Position numbers and translations under genes: made by a program. DNA of 51,610 nucleotides from Lentisphaeria bacterium (GTDB lineage Bacteria > Verrucomicrobiota > Lentisphaeria > Victivallales > Victivallaceae), in assembly GCA_017504435.1 (NCBI GenBank), contig JAFVRD010000032.1:1-51610 (forward strand). Reading direction: 5' to 3'. Shown in pieces: positions 1-8,336 of this stretch; the first letter of the stretch is position 1, and every line of letters starts with the position of its first letter. The notes under the pieces are model-generated. The model was not told where the DNA came from. It saw only the letters and a program-made list of their open reading frames with translations, and searched no databases.

Positions 1-1360
1 GATGCGCCGCAAACATTTCACTGGGCAATGTCTGGGTGACTGCCCGGAAGGCATCGCCTTTGATGGAAACTTCATCCAGAGTGTGAACGACTTTGCCGTC
101 CACATCTTTCAGCACGATCTGCGCTTTGTAATCACCAAGCACGGCACCGCCGTCGGGGATGTTGAGCATTTCAAAACGCATTACATCGCCGAATTTATAC
201 GCATAACGGTAACTGAAAAGCATATTGGGGATGCTCAGATCATCACCCGGCAGCGGGGTGAGTTTTTTGCTTTTGTCGATCAGACTCTGATAGTAACGGA
301 TCATCCGGCGGTAGCCGGCTCCTTTGTAAACACTGGGCTGAAAACAGGTGTTTTCGTTCCATTCGTTCCATTCAAAGGTGACAATGAAATCCGGATTCAT
401 GGACATCGCATCTTCAAACGTCTTGCGGAAAGTCTCACTGCCGTACTCCTGGGCATTGATCATACCGGTAAAATGATTGACATAGCCAAGTGAACTGATG
501 ATACCGAGAACTTTGCCTTTGTTCTGCGGGCGGGAGAAAAGTTCCATAATGTAAGGTCTGAGCATTTTGAAATATTCTTCATCATAGCGGAAACCGTACT
601 CTTTGCCCATTGAATATACATTGCGCCGGGGGCAAAACCCCAGATAAAGACCGTCTGCGGCATCCAAATAACCCTGCAAATGCTCCATAAGTTCCCGGAT
701 TTTAACGGGATCCGGTGCCGGACGGGAGCTGCCCATGAAATGTTGCTGATAGAATGTCTGCATCGGGATTTTGACATCGGCGACAAAAAGAAAAACATCT
801 CCGGTCTCCTGACGGACTTCCGCCATGAAATTTTTAACAAATTCCGGAGTGCGTTTTTTCGATGCCGCCTCATAGGAATTGATCACGACCTTGCCGTTGA
901 TACGGAACGATTTGGGAGAAGCCGCCGCCCGTTTGATCACTTTGACAATAGTTTTTTTGTTGGCACTGGAGCTGCCGATTCCGGGCAGATAAATTCCCGG
1001 CATTATCATGGATTTGACATCATATTTTTCTGCCGTATCAAAGAGCAGTTCCATAGTACCGCCCAACGGTGTCAACCCGGCGATATTGTAGGATTCCGCC
1101 TGCAAAAAGTGCTGGAGATTGCTCAATTCGGTCTGGTAGACAAATTTATTGCCCTCATAGCGGTGAGCCGGATTTACATACAACGGACGGTCTTTCCAGT
1201 AGTGCAGAAAGTTCTGAAAATCTCCGTAATGCGCCTCCAACTGCGGAAAGATCAGAATATCTTTGGTCGCTTTGCCCGGACGCGGCAAAATATCCACTGC
1301 CGCAGATGCAGCAGCAAATATCGCTGCAAGAAACAAAAATAATGAGCGTAACTTTTTCAT
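1..1360 (-). CDS. Secreted GH71/GH99-like glycoside hydrolase (3' end cut by window edge)
   Basis: The reading frame is open from ATG 1360 to the window edge, so 453 residues are visible and the C-terminus is missing. It starts MKKLRSLFLFLAAIFAAASA, a clear signal peptide, so the protein is exported. An AGGA ribosome site lies just upstream. The body resembles alpha/beta-barrel hydrolases of the GH71 (endo-1,3-alpha-glucanase) or GH99/WbsX type: a strand ending SFRINGKVVINSYEA near residue 155 and a motif FEWNEWNEN near residue 345, where such barrels often carry acidic catalytic or structural residues. The family call is from memory and the substrate is unknown. It is the last visible gene of the operon led by the regulator at 3154-4209, 37 bp after the pseudopilin gene. 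Confidence 0.6.
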   Translation of the reverse strand, partial: MKKLRSLFLFLAAIFAAASAAVDILPRPGKATKDILIFPQLEAHYGDFQNFLHYWKDRPLYVNPAHRYEGNKFVYQTELSNLQHFLQAESYNIAGLTPLGGTMELLFDTAEKYDVKSMIMPGIYLPGIGSSSANKKTIVKVIKRAAASPKSFRINGKVVINSYEAASKKRTPEFVKNFMAEVRQETGDVFLFVADVKIPMQTFYQQHFMGSSRPAPDPVKIRELMEHLQGYLDAADGLYLGFCPRRNVYSMGKEYGFRYDEEYFKMLRPYIMELFSRPQNKGKVLGIISSLGYVNHFTGMINAQEYGSETFRKTFEDAMSMNPDFIVTFEWNEWNENTCFQPSVYKGAGYRRMIRYYQSLIDKSKKLTPLPGDDLSIPNMLFSYRYAYKFGDVMRFEMLNIPDGGAVLGDYKAQIVLKDVDGKVVHTLDEVSIKGDAFRAVTQTLPSEMFAAH

Positions 1361-1397
1361 TTTTCACAGTCCTTTTTATATTTTATGTTGTTTATGC

Positions 1398-2213
1398 TCA
1401 GAAATATCCCGGATCATGCCGGGGATGAGTTTTATTCACATAATAAGTCGGAACAGTCCTCTGAACCAATTCCGGTTTGGTATCCCAAGTGCTGCTGTTC
1501 TGCAATTCGCCATTGTCATTGAATGACTCGGTATGGCCGTCTATACAGACAAACTGAACATTTTTATTATGCCGGAAAGCGACCCGGTCTCCGGAATTTC
1601 CGCTGCCGTCACGATAATTGTTGTTCAAACATCCTTTCAGTGCGTTACCTTCTGTTACCAAATACCAATCGGAATCGAGATAGGAAATCCAGTTTTGCGG
1701 CATTTTTATTTTGCTTCTGCGGTAAGAACAATTTGTTCTGTTAAAAGACCCCATCGCAAACTGAGTCACCGCATAACTGATTGAACGCGGAAGGTAATCA
1801 TTATTGGAAGCTCCTTTGTGCTGTGCTTCATCACTGCGGGATGGACAACCATTGATAGATGCTCCTTCTTTCCATTTTTGCTCACTGGTTCCGGTCGCTC
1901 CGACATGCCGGATAAAACTGCCGTAAACATACCAATTCAGTTTACCAGATCCGACGGCATTGTTGCCGTCATAAGAACGGAACAACAGGGGATTGATCGT
2001 ATTGAAGTGATTCTCGCCCAGCAGATAATCATCATAATTATTGCCGTATTGAGCATTCGCCACGCCAAGCTGTTTCAAATTGGACATACAATTTGCTCCT
2101 CTGCCGCGTTCCCGTGCCGATGCCAATGCCGGAAGCAGCATTGCCGCCAGAATCGCGATGATGGCAATTACGACCAACAATTCGATCAACGTAAAGTTCC
2201 GGATTTTTTTCAT
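1398..2213 (-). CDS. Type II secretion pseudopilin-like protein (prepilin signal, H-X9-DG end)
   Basis: The protein has 271 residues. Its N-terminus MKKIRN is followed by [20 protein letters not shown], the prepilin class III signal with Glu at +5, and then the long hydrophobic alpha1 helix. The residue before the cleavage point is Asn, not the usual Gly. The C-terminal half contains [17 protein letters not shown], which fits the H-X9-DG signature of the DUF1559/GspG-like pilins abundant in Lentisphaerota and Planctomycetota. It should be cleaved by a prepilin peptidase at the inner membrane and either enter a pseudopilus or act at the surface. It lies between a small secreted protein and a secreted glycosidase in one operon, so a role in handling or secreting that enzyme is plausible but unproven. 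Confidence 0.85.
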   Translation of the reverse strand: MKKIRNFTLIELLVVIAIIAILAAMLLPALASARERGRGANCMSNLKQLGVANAQYGNNYDDYLLGENHFNTINPLLFRSYDGNNAVGSGKLNWYVYGSFIRHVGATGTSEQKWKEGASINGCPSRSDEAQHKGASNNDYLPRSISYAVTQFAMGSFNRTNCSYRRSKIKMPQNWISYLDSDWYLVTEGNALKGCLNNNYRDGSGNSGDRVAFRHNKNVQFVCIDGHTESFNDNGELQNSSTWDTKPELVQRTVPTYYVNKTHPRHDPGYF

Positions 2214-2249
2214 ATCATCATCCTTTCTTGTGAAAATTTCAATTACGGC

Positions 2250-2293
2250 TTAAGGATTACCGGCTGCCGGCCGGGACTGCCGGTAATCCTTAA
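2250..2293 (-). repeat. Intercistronic hairpin, 15-bp perfect stem
   Basis: Arms TTAAGGATTACCGGC (2250-2264) and GCCGGTAATCCTTAA (2279-2293) are perfectly complementary, with a 14-nt loop that itself contains GGCCGG. No T-run follows on the minus strand, so it is more likely an RNA-stabilising or attenuating intercistronic structure than a simple terminator. It lies between the secreted protein gene (ends 2360) and the pseudopilin gene (starts 2213). Confidence 0.75.
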
Positions 2294-2314
2294 ACGGTAA
2301 TTTTCTGAAATTCA

Positions 2315-2341
2315 ACCGGGGAATGATTCACATTCCCCGGT
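2315..2341 (-). repeat. Intercistronic hairpin, 11-bp perfect stem
   Basis: Arms ACCGGGGAATG (2315-2325) and CATTCCCCGGT (2331-2341) enclose a 5-nt loop, starting 18 bp after the stop of the secreted protein gene. Together with the hairpin at 2250-2293 it gives tandem stem-loops in the 146-bp gap. Such stems commonly protect the upstream message from 3' exonucleases and lower downstream expression; that role here is inference. Confidence 0.75.
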
Positions 2342-2359
2342 CAAAACACACATCAGAAA

Positions 2360-3139
2360 TTATTTGATGATCTCGATTTTCATATTACGGAATTCGACCG
2401 GGGTCATCGTGGCGATCACCGGGCAGAGTGCATCACCCATCGCCCACATCTGATAACGGGCATTATTGCCGCGGATCTTTTCTGCCACACCGGGTTTGGT
2501 GGTGAAAGTGAAAGTCTGCCAATCTTTGGTCACTTCGATTTTAGTGTTGCCGAGGAAACTCCAGGTCGTCTGATGCTGGCGCACCGCGACATCTGCATCG
2601 ACCGCTATTTTTGCAGGAGTTGCAAGAATAATTTTGTTATTGGCACGATCGACCCGTTTGATGTGACCGATCAGATTAGTGTTGGGCAGATCCCGGAGTT
2701 TGCCGGTGGGGTCACAGTCAAAGGCAATGTAAGTGCCATTGGTGTTTTTCCATTTGAATGCATCTTTGACTTTGACTTCGGTATCACCGACTTTGATCGG
2801 AGCCGCCAGTGCGGTATCTGAACCTTCCACAAAAAACACACTTGCCGCGCCGAGAACTCTATCCTGATACATCGGATGCAAGCCGATACGGACATTCTGT
2901 TTAGCAGCATATTCAGGCGCAATCCGGATGTCAACACTGTATTTATAGGTTGCAGTTTTGTCAAAATTCACCTGATTGCGGCTGCCCAGCATCCAACAGC
3001 GTTTGGTGATCTGGAAACCTTCCGGTGTGGCTTTGACATTGCCGTTGAACATGTTGGCATTGTTGTACTCAACGATTTCCGCGAATGCCGGCAGTGCTGC
3101 CATGACCGCAGCACAAATTACAGTAGTGATCTTTTTCAT
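2360..3139 (-). CDS. Small secreted protein, possible carbohydrate-binding fold
   Basis: The protein has 259 residues and begins MKKITTVICAAVMAALPAFA, a typical signal peptide with an AFA cleavage site, so the mature protein is about 239 residues. I do not recognise a named family. The mature part is rich in alternating beta-type segments and aromatic residues, for example WQTFTFTTKPGV near residue 205, and ends PVEFRNMKIEIIK. That style is common in beta-sandwich sugar-binding or lamin-like modules of Lentisphaerota. The gene starts 14 bp after the regulator gene and is followed by tandem hairpins, an arrangement that would favour high expression of this gene over its downstream neighbours. 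Function unknown. Confidence 0.7.
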   Translation of the reverse strand: MKKITTVICAAVMAALPAFAEIVEYNNANMFNGNVKATPEGFQITKRCWMLGSRNQVNFDKTATYKYSVDIRIAPEYAAKQNVRIGLHPMYQDRVLGAASVFFVEGSDTALAAPIKVGDTEVKVKDAFKWKNTNGTYIAFDCDPTGKLRDLPNTNLIGHIKRVDRANNKIILATPAKIAVDADVAVRQHQTTWSFLGNTKIEVTKDWQTFTFTTKPGVAEKIRGNNARYQMWAMGDALCPVIATMTPVEFRNMKIEIIK

Positions 3140-3153
3140 TTTTTTCTCCTTTT

Positions 3154-4209
3154 TTAAGGGTTTAGGGTTCTGTTTACTGTATTTCCTGAATAGTACAGCG
3201 CATCTACATATACGCTGGAAATAATTCCACTGCCGCGCTGTGCCATTGCCTTTTCCATAACATCAAATGCCGCCGCCGCCAGCAAATCAAACTGCTGGGC
3301 GACTACGTCGATCAGATAATCCTGTTCCGGGAAACACTTCTGGATATCTGCCCCGACCCAGTTGAAATCCCGCCCCGGCACCAGCTCCGGATGCAAACGC
3401 AAATACTGGGCAAGCATCAGAGTGTGACCGGCTGTCGAAGTGAATATCGAGTCAAATTCCCCTTTGTGAGTCTTGAAAATGTGATCGTACAACTCCAGGG
3501 ATACTTTGAAATCATTTTCCGATCCGGTATAAAATTCCAGCGGCTTGCTCCATTCATAGGCTTCGCATCCGGCAATAAAACCGGAGACCCGCAGCGAAAA
3601 ATCAAATTCATTGCGCCTGTAACCGCAAACCACCGCCCGTTTCCCGTAACGGTAAAGCAATTCCGCCGCCCGGAATCCGATGCGGAAAAGATTACTGCCC
3701 ACACTGGGCAACGCACCGACAATCAAAGGCGCATCCAGCATTACAAACGGATAATGCTCACGGTAAAGATGGTTGAATACCCGTTTCCAGCTGCCGGCCA
3801 TGGAAACTCCGACATTGAAAAATCCGCCGCTGAAGCTTTTGTCCGCAATAACACTTTCCACATGTTCCAGACCATCCCCCCCCGGCGCGCAGAAAACGAC
3901 CTCGCAACCTCGCAACCTCGCTTCCCGCATCAACGCCATGGGATAACCGCCGCCGGAGACCTGCCCATTGAATACCATGAACTTTTTGCCTCTGGTATTC
4001 CCGCTGAGCGTCATCGGAACCACAAAATATCCGTTCGACGGACGGCAGATCAGCACTCCTTCATCCACCAGTGAACGCAATGCCCGGTGTACCATATTCT
4101 GGGAACAACCCAATGTTTCAGCAAATCTGCGCTCGCTCGGCATACGGGTATTGAAAGGGAAATCCCCTTTTAATATCCGGTCTAATATGTGCTGTTTTAC
4201 TTTTTCCAT
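3154..4209 (-). CDS. GntR-type winged helix with LacI-type ligand domain, transcriptional regulator
   Basis: The protein has 351 residues. Residues 1-65 form a GntR-family winged helix (MPSERRFAETLGCSQNMVHR, then ALRSLVDEGVLICRPSNGYFVV). From about residue 75 the chain turns into a LacI/periplasmic-binding fold (KKFMVFNGQVSGGGYPMALM), as in AraR-like regulators that bind sugars. It is the first gene of its operon and 14 bp upstream of the secreted protein gene, so local autoregulation is likely. A palindrome TTCCCC-N7-GGGGAA lies just upstream. Two slippage-prone tracts lie inside the gene: eight C on the plus strand at 3876-3883 and an 8-bp tandem repeat at 3900-3921. The ligand is unknown, but glycan-related neighbours suggest a sugar. 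Confidence 0.85.
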   Translation of the reverse strand: MEKVKQHILDRILKGDFPFNTRMPSERRFAETLGCSQNMVHRALRSLVDEGVLICRPSNGYFVVPMTLSGNTRGKKFMVFNGQVSGGGYPMALMREARLRGCEVVFCAPGGDGLEHVESVIADKSFSGGFFNVGVSMAGSWKRVFNHLYREHYPFVMLDAPLIVGALPSVGSNLFRIGFRAAELLYRYGKRAVVCGYRRNEFDFSLRVSGFIAGCEAYEWSKPLEFYTGSENDFKVSLELYDHIFKTHKGEFDSIFTSTAGHTLMLAQYLRLHPELVPGRDFNWVGADIQKCFPEQDYLIDVVAQQFDLLAAAAFDVMEKAMAQRGSGIISSVYVDALYYSGNTVNRTLNP

Positions 4210-4233
4210 TCCGGGAAAACCACTTTCAATATC

Positions 4234-4252
4234 TTCCCCCCCAACAGGGGAA
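4234..4252 (-). promoter_or_regulatory. Candidate operator TTCCCC-N7-GGGGAA
   Basis: An inverted repeat (plus strand TTCCCC at 4234-4239, GGGGAA at 4247-4252) sits immediately downstream of the candidate -10 box of the GntR/LacI regulator gene. It could be an autoregulatory operator or only a 5' UTR hairpin. It includes a run of seven C. Confidence 0.35.
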
Positions 4253-4280
4253 ATATAACATCACACGATAATGGAGACAA
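4252..4280 (-). promoter_or_regulatory. Candidate promoter of the regulator-led operon
   Basis: On the minus strand, TTGTCT (4275-4280), a 17-bp spacer and TATATT (4252-4257) form a good sigma-70-like promoter. The predicted start is near 4245, about 36 nt upstream of the regulator ATG. Confidence 0.45.
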
Positions 4281-4542
4281 ATTATTCCGGTGAAAAACTT
4301 CCGCTTTCATGATTTTAACGGTTTTTTCAAACCCACTCATCCCCGGCGGTATTTTTACGGTCACAGCGCATCATAAAAACACTGCCCGCTAATACGATTT
4401 TCAGCACACATCAGTACTGCATCATATTTCCGCTTGAGGATATTATACCGCTACTCCGGATAAATAGCTACAGAATACAGAAAAAAAAAATGATTTTTTT
4501 TACGATTGATATAAATTGATTTATTCCGATGTCACTTTCAAA
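4281..4542. other. Intergenic, no gene recognised
   Basis: This stretch, between the regulator promoter and the end of epmA, is A/T-rich and holds no supported ORF. A run of ten A near 4480-4489 followed shortly by a T-run gives a weak A/T stem that could help end epmA transcription, but there is no GC-rich stem. Nothing else was recognised. Confidence 0.5.
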
Positions 4543-5430
4543 TTATTCAAATATCACATCGGCAATATCGTATTCATCACAAAATATCATGCACAAACGG
4601 TCAAAACCGATCGCGCATCCGGAGCTTTCCGGCATCCCGCGCTCCAAAGCCTCCAGAAAATCAGTCGCTTCCGGATATTTCAACATGCCCTGTTCCGCCC
4701 GGAACTGCAGAGCTGCGGCAAACCGCCGTCTCTGTTCAGCAGCATCGGTCAATTCACCGAATGCATTGCCCAACTCCATTCCCCGGATATACACTTCCCA
4801 GCGTTCCGCGACCCGGTTGTCCCGGCTGCTCAACCGGGAAAGCGAAGCACGGGCAGCCGGATAATCGATCAGAAATTCCGGACACTCTTTGCCCAATTCC
4901 GGTTCGACTTTCAGCACCATCAATTCATCAAATGTCCCATCCGCATCCGCCGTAAATGCCGAAACACCCGCATATTTGCGGAACGCTTCATCCACACTTA
5001 TATAACAGTGCCGTCCCAAATCCACCGGATGCCCCTGATATGATATCCTGGCAGTTCCGCAAACCTCCTGTGCCGCCCGGGCAATAAACGCAGCAGTAAA
5101 TTCCGCAAGCTGACGGTAATCCCAATTCACCGCATAATATTCCAGTATGGTGAACTCCTCCCGGTGCTTGCGCCCGGATTCCTCAGCCCGGAACGCCGGC
5201 CCGATCTGGAAAATTTTTTCCATTCCGGCACAAAGCATCCGTTTCATCGCCAATTCCGGACTTGTCCGCAGAAATCCATCGGCACTCGGTACCGATTCAA
5301 TGTACTCCTCCGGCGCAGGAGCAGGTATTTTCACCGCCGTGGAAACTTCATCAAATCCCGCATTATAAAAACCGTTCCGCAATGCACGGAGCAATGCGGA
5401 ACGCCGTTTCAAATTATCTGTTTTACTCAT
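4543..5430 (-). CDS. epmA: EF-P--(R)-beta-lysine ligase-like class II synthetase
   Basis: The protein has 295 residues and matches the catalytic core of lysyl-tRNA synthetase without the anticodon-binding domain, as in EpmA/PoxA/GenX (about 325 residues in E. coli). Class II motif 2 is seen as FQIGPAFRAEESGRKHREEF near residues 75-95, and motif 3 as GFDRLCMIF near the C-terminus. Known family members attach beta-lysine to elongation factor P, which helps ribosomes through proline stretches. ATG 5430 is chosen because it overlaps the prfB stop as ATGA; an in-frame GTG at 5436 is the alternative. It is the last gene of an operon with prfB, nifU and proS, which fits a translation role. epmB and efp are not in the window. 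Confidence 0.85.
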   Translation of the reverse strand: MSKTDNLKRRSALLRALRNGFYNAGFDEVSTAVKIPAPAPEEYIESVPSADGFLRTSPELAMKRMLCAGMEKIFQIGPAFRAEESGRKHREEFTILEYYAVNWDYRQLAEFTAAFIARAAQEVCGTARISYQGHPVDLGRHCYISVDEAFRKYAGVSAFTADADGTFDELMVLKVEPELGKECPEFLIDYPAARASLSRLSSRDNRVAERWEVYIRGMELGNAFGELTDAAEQRRRFAAALQFRAEQGMLKYPEATDFLEALERGMPESSGCAIGFDRLCMIFCDEYDIADVIFE

Positions 5431-6518
5431 TGCCACTTCAAATATGCTTCAATAAAACGGTCAATATCTCCATCCAAAACCCCGGATGTATCACTGGTCT
5501 CCACATCAGTACGCAAATCTTTCACCATCTGATAGGGCTGCAATACATAACTGCGGATCTGACTGCCCCAGCCGTTTTCCATTTGCTCACCACGCAACGC
5601 AGCGGCGGCTTCGCGCCGTTTGCGCTCCTCCAATTCAAATAAACGGGCTTTGAGCATTTTCATCGCCGTGGCCCGGTTCTTGTGCTGGGAACGCTCATTC
5701 TGACAGCTGACCACTATACCGGTCGGCAAGTGAGTTATACGCACTGCACTGTCAGTGGTATTGACGTGCTGCCCGCCTGCCCCGCTGGAACGGTAGGTGT
5801 CCACCCGCAAATCAGCTTCATTGATCTCAATGTCAATGTCGTCATTCAATTCCGGGAACACATCCACTGAACAGAAACTCGTATGTCTGCGGGCATTGCT
5901 GTCAAACGGAGAAATACGCACCAGACGATGCACCCCGTTTTCACCTTTGCAGTAACCGTAGGCAAAATCGCCCATGATATGCAGCGTCACACTGCGGATA
6001 CCGGCTTCATCACCGGGCTGGTAATCAATGAGTTCCTCTTTCCAGTTGCGCCGTTCAGCATACCGGCGGTACATGCGGAAAAGCATGCTCGCCCAATCGC
6101 AGGACTCCGTACCGCCCGCCCCGGCATGAATGGTCAGATAAAAATTGTTCCGGTCAAAACGTCCGGAAAGAAAACTCACGATTTCCAGTTTATCCAGATC
6201 TTTGCTCAACGGCTCGATCAAAGCATCCGCTTCCGCCACAAACGCTTCATCTTCAGCGGCAAGTTCCAGTGCCGTGGCAAAATCATCCAGAGATTCCTGC
6301 ATTTTGCGGTACGGCAGAATAATATTGCGGCAACCGGTTGCGGCTCCGATGGTCTCCTGGGCAGCATCTTTGTCGTTCCAGAATTCCGGAGCATTCATTT
6401 TTGCTTCCAGGGCAGCAAGTTCCTCTTCTTTTTCGCCGATTTTGAGAAAGTCGCCGACCTGCTCCAGACGGGAACGGAATTCAGCGTCTTTCTGGCGCAA
6501 TTCTTCCAGCATCATCAT
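5427..6518 (-). CDS. prfB: Peptide chain release factor 2
   Basis: The protein has 363 residues and is cytoplasmic; RF2 releases finished peptides at UGA and UAA. The stop-recognition tripeptide SPF is seen in LVRISPFDSNARRHTSF, and the catalytic GGQ in GAGGQHVNTTDSAVR, followed by SQHKNRATAM. The usual internal UGA of the programmed +1 frameshift is absent: the N-terminus reads in one frame through MLEELRQKDAEFRSRLEQ. ATG 6518 is chosen because it overlaps the nifU stop as ATGA and follows GGAGAG at good spacing; a GTG at 6542 is possible. RF2 should matter here because most genes in the window end in TGA. Confidence 0.95.
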   Translation of the reverse strand: MMMLEELRQKDAEFRSRLEQVGDFLKIGEKEEELAALEAKMNAPEFWNDKDAAQETIGAATGCRNIILPYRKMQESLDDFATALELAAEDEAFVAEADALIEPLSKDLDKLEIVSFLSGRFDRNNFYLTIHAGAGGTESCDWASMLFRMYRRYAERRNWKEELIDYQPGDEAGIRSVTLHIMGDFAYGYCKGENGVHRLVRISPFDSNARRHTSFCSVDVFPELNDDIDIEINEADLRVDTYRSSGAGGQHVNTTDSAVRITHLPTGIVVSCQNERSQHKNRATAMKMLKARLFELEERKRREAAAALRGEQMENGWGSQIRSYVLQPYQMVKDLRTDVETSDTSGVLDGDIDRFIEAYLKWQ

Positions 6519-7105
6519 TTTTTCAAGCTCTCCAGTTTCCACATATCATCCAAAAGCCGCTGGATCTGGCCCAGACAGGCTCCGCATGCCCCGCCGGCTT
6601 TGCAGTAATTGGTAACTTCTGCCGCACGGCGCAAACCGTTTTCTTTTGCCACATGCAAAATTTTAATATCGGTAATACCGAAACATTTGCAGATCAGCTT
6701 ACCTTCGTGATCCTCCATCGTTTCAAAAGGATTGGGTTCTCCGCGGTAATCTGCGATCGCCGCCTGTAAAGCCTCCATGCCCATGACCGAACAGTGCATT
6801 TTCGCTTCCGGCAGTTCACCCAGCAATTTCACGATATCCTGATTGGTGACTTTCTGCGCCTCCTCCAGCGTCATACCTTTGATCAATTCAGTCAACGCTG
6901 AACTTGATGCAATGGCACTGGCACAACCGAAGGTTTTGAATTTCACATCCGCGATTCGGCCGTTTTCATCCAGTTTGAAAGTCAGTTTCAACGCATCACC
7001 GCAGGATGCATTGCCCACCTGACCGACGCCGTCGGGATTTTCCACTTCACCCACGTTACGGGGATTCATGAAATGATCGATAACTTTATCTGTATAGTTC
7101 CACAT
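6515..7105 (-). CDS. nifU: NifU-like iron-sulfur scaffold with Bfd-type [2Fe-2S] domain
   Basis: The protein has 196 residues. Residues 1-125 are the IscU/NifU N-terminal scaffold (MWNYTDKVIDHFMNPRNVGE) with the three cluster ligands Cys35, Cys61 and Cys105. Residues about 135-185 form a Bfd-like [2Fe-2S] domain with Cys139, Cys141, Cys174 and Cys177 (LICKCFG, then GGACGACLGQ). The C-terminal Nfu domain of full NifU is missing, so this is the two-domain form common in anaerobes. It would assemble Fe-S clusters from a cysteine desulfurase, which is not in the window. It sits 1 bp after the exported-protein gene and overlaps prfB by 4 bp, so it is translated as part of that operon. Confidence 0.9.
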   Translation of the reverse strand: MWNYTDKVIDHFMNPRNVGEVENPDGVGQVGNASCGDALKLTFKLDENGRIADVKFKTFGCASAIASSSALTELIKGMTLEEAQKVTNQDIVKLLGELPEAKMHCSVMGMEALQAAIADYRGEPNPFETMEDHEGKLICKCFGITDIKILHVAKENGLRRAAEVTNYCKAGGACGACLGQIQRLLDDMWKLESLKK

Positions 7106-7106
7106 T

Positions 7107-8312
7107 TTATTTTTTACTCCTCGGAGTTGATTTTACCTGTTTTATGATCCCGACCAGATTTACGGCTACATCATTGCTTTTATAAAGTTTACGGCGTAAA
7201 ACCGTTTCCATATAATAACCCAGCAGTTGACTTTTTTTCAAATTACTGCCCAATGACCACGCCGCAGCGATCTGGATCATATGCTCCATGACTTCACGCT
7301 GCTCATCGGCTGTGAGCTTTGCGCCGGATTTTACCTTTTTTTGGGCATCTTTGACATTGATGCCTTTCCGGTCATGCAGCTGATCCACGATCTTTTGCAC
7401 CGGGGCAAATCTGCCGGTAATGAAAAATTCCGCCCACAACATATCCAAATGCGCCGGCAATACCACTTTTTTGAACGCCAGCGGATCTTTTCCGGCAAAC
7501 TGCCCGATCTGCACTTGCACCTGCGGATCAATGACCTCTTTCTGCGCCATCACCGCATCTTTACCCAATCCGGCAAAAATCAACGCATAATAAAGCCGGT
7601 GCGGTTCCGCAGCTCCGGATGTGGCACGCGCCAGATCATCGTGGAATTGTTTATTCAATTTGAAAAGTTCAACGAATGCCTGCAATACATGACGGGGGTC
7701 ATAATTTTTTTGCCGGCTCCGCATTTCGGCATCGCCCTCGGTCATAAAATAGCGCAATGCCGCCATAATGCGTTCCGGTTGCGGCTGCCGGTAATAATTC
7801 ATTATGAATTTACTGAATTCAGTTCTATCCATCGGCGCATTATCGCTGATGCTCTCTGCTAAATTCAATTTTGCTGACGCACTTTTTACCCCGCCGGAGG
7901 CATCTTTGACGGTCAATGTCCACTCATAAACACCGAAACGGTCTTTTTTCTCAAATTCGCCGCTGACATCTTTGCCGGCAAAATAAATGCCTTTGGCTCC
8001 GGATGGAAGTTCAATCATCACAGTTTCCGGCACAACGATTTTTACACTCCCATCCGGATTTTTCACCTGTATGGCTCCTTTGAGTTTCAAAGGTTCGGTC
8101 AATGGCTCTTTGATGCCGACTGCAATATGCAAGTGAAATACCTGTCCGCATTCGACCTGGGACCGCGTCGGAATAAATATACCGCGCTCCGGCATCACAT
8201 ACCGCACCTGATCATAAACATTATCCGCCACCGTGGGGGACAAATACAGATCATACGCCGCTGCGGAAAACAGCGAAATAAATGCAGCTGCCAAAGAAAG
8301 ATATTTCAACAT
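7107..8312 (-). CDS. Exported protein of unknown function
   Basis: The protein has 401 residues starting MLKYLSLAAAFISLFSAAAY, a signal peptide. ATG 8312 is chosen over the preceding GTG because GGAG lies 6-7 bases upstream. Residues about 20-160 look like a beta-sandwich (GVYEWTLTVKDASGG), and residues about 170-400 are mainly helical. I do not recognise a family. It lies between proS and nifU with 24-bp and 1-bp gaps, so it is co-transcribed with housekeeping genes although its own role is probably in the cell envelope. It has no metal or catalytic motif that I can identify. Confidence 0.75.
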   Translation of the reverse strand: MLKYLSLAAAFISLFSAAAYDLYLSPTVADNVYDQVRYVMPERGIFIPTRSQVECGQVFHLHIAVGIKEPLTEPLKLKGAIQVKNPDGSVKIVVPETVMIELPSGAKGIYFAGKDVSGEFEKKDRFGVYEWTLTVKDASGGVKSASAKLNLAESISDNAPMDRTEFSKFIMNYYRQPQPERIMAALRYFMTEGDAEMRSRQKNYDPRHVLQAFVELFKLNKQFHDDLARATSGAAEPHRLYYALIFAGLGKDAVMAQKEVIDPQVQVQIGQFAGKDPLAFKKVVLPAHLDMLWAEFFITGRFAPVQKIVDQLHDRKGINVKDAQKKVKSGAKLTADEQREVMEHMIQIAAAWSLGSNLKKSQLLGYYMETVLRRKLYKSNDVAVNLVGIIKQVKSTPRSKK

Positions 8313-8336
8313 CACACTCTCCGTAATGAGCTGACT

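Noticed and set aside
460-1367. Short minus-strand ORFs (137 and 70 residues) near the left edge
   Set aside because: They are in other frames of the signal-peptide-bearing hydrolase gene, which is open from 1360 to the window edge.
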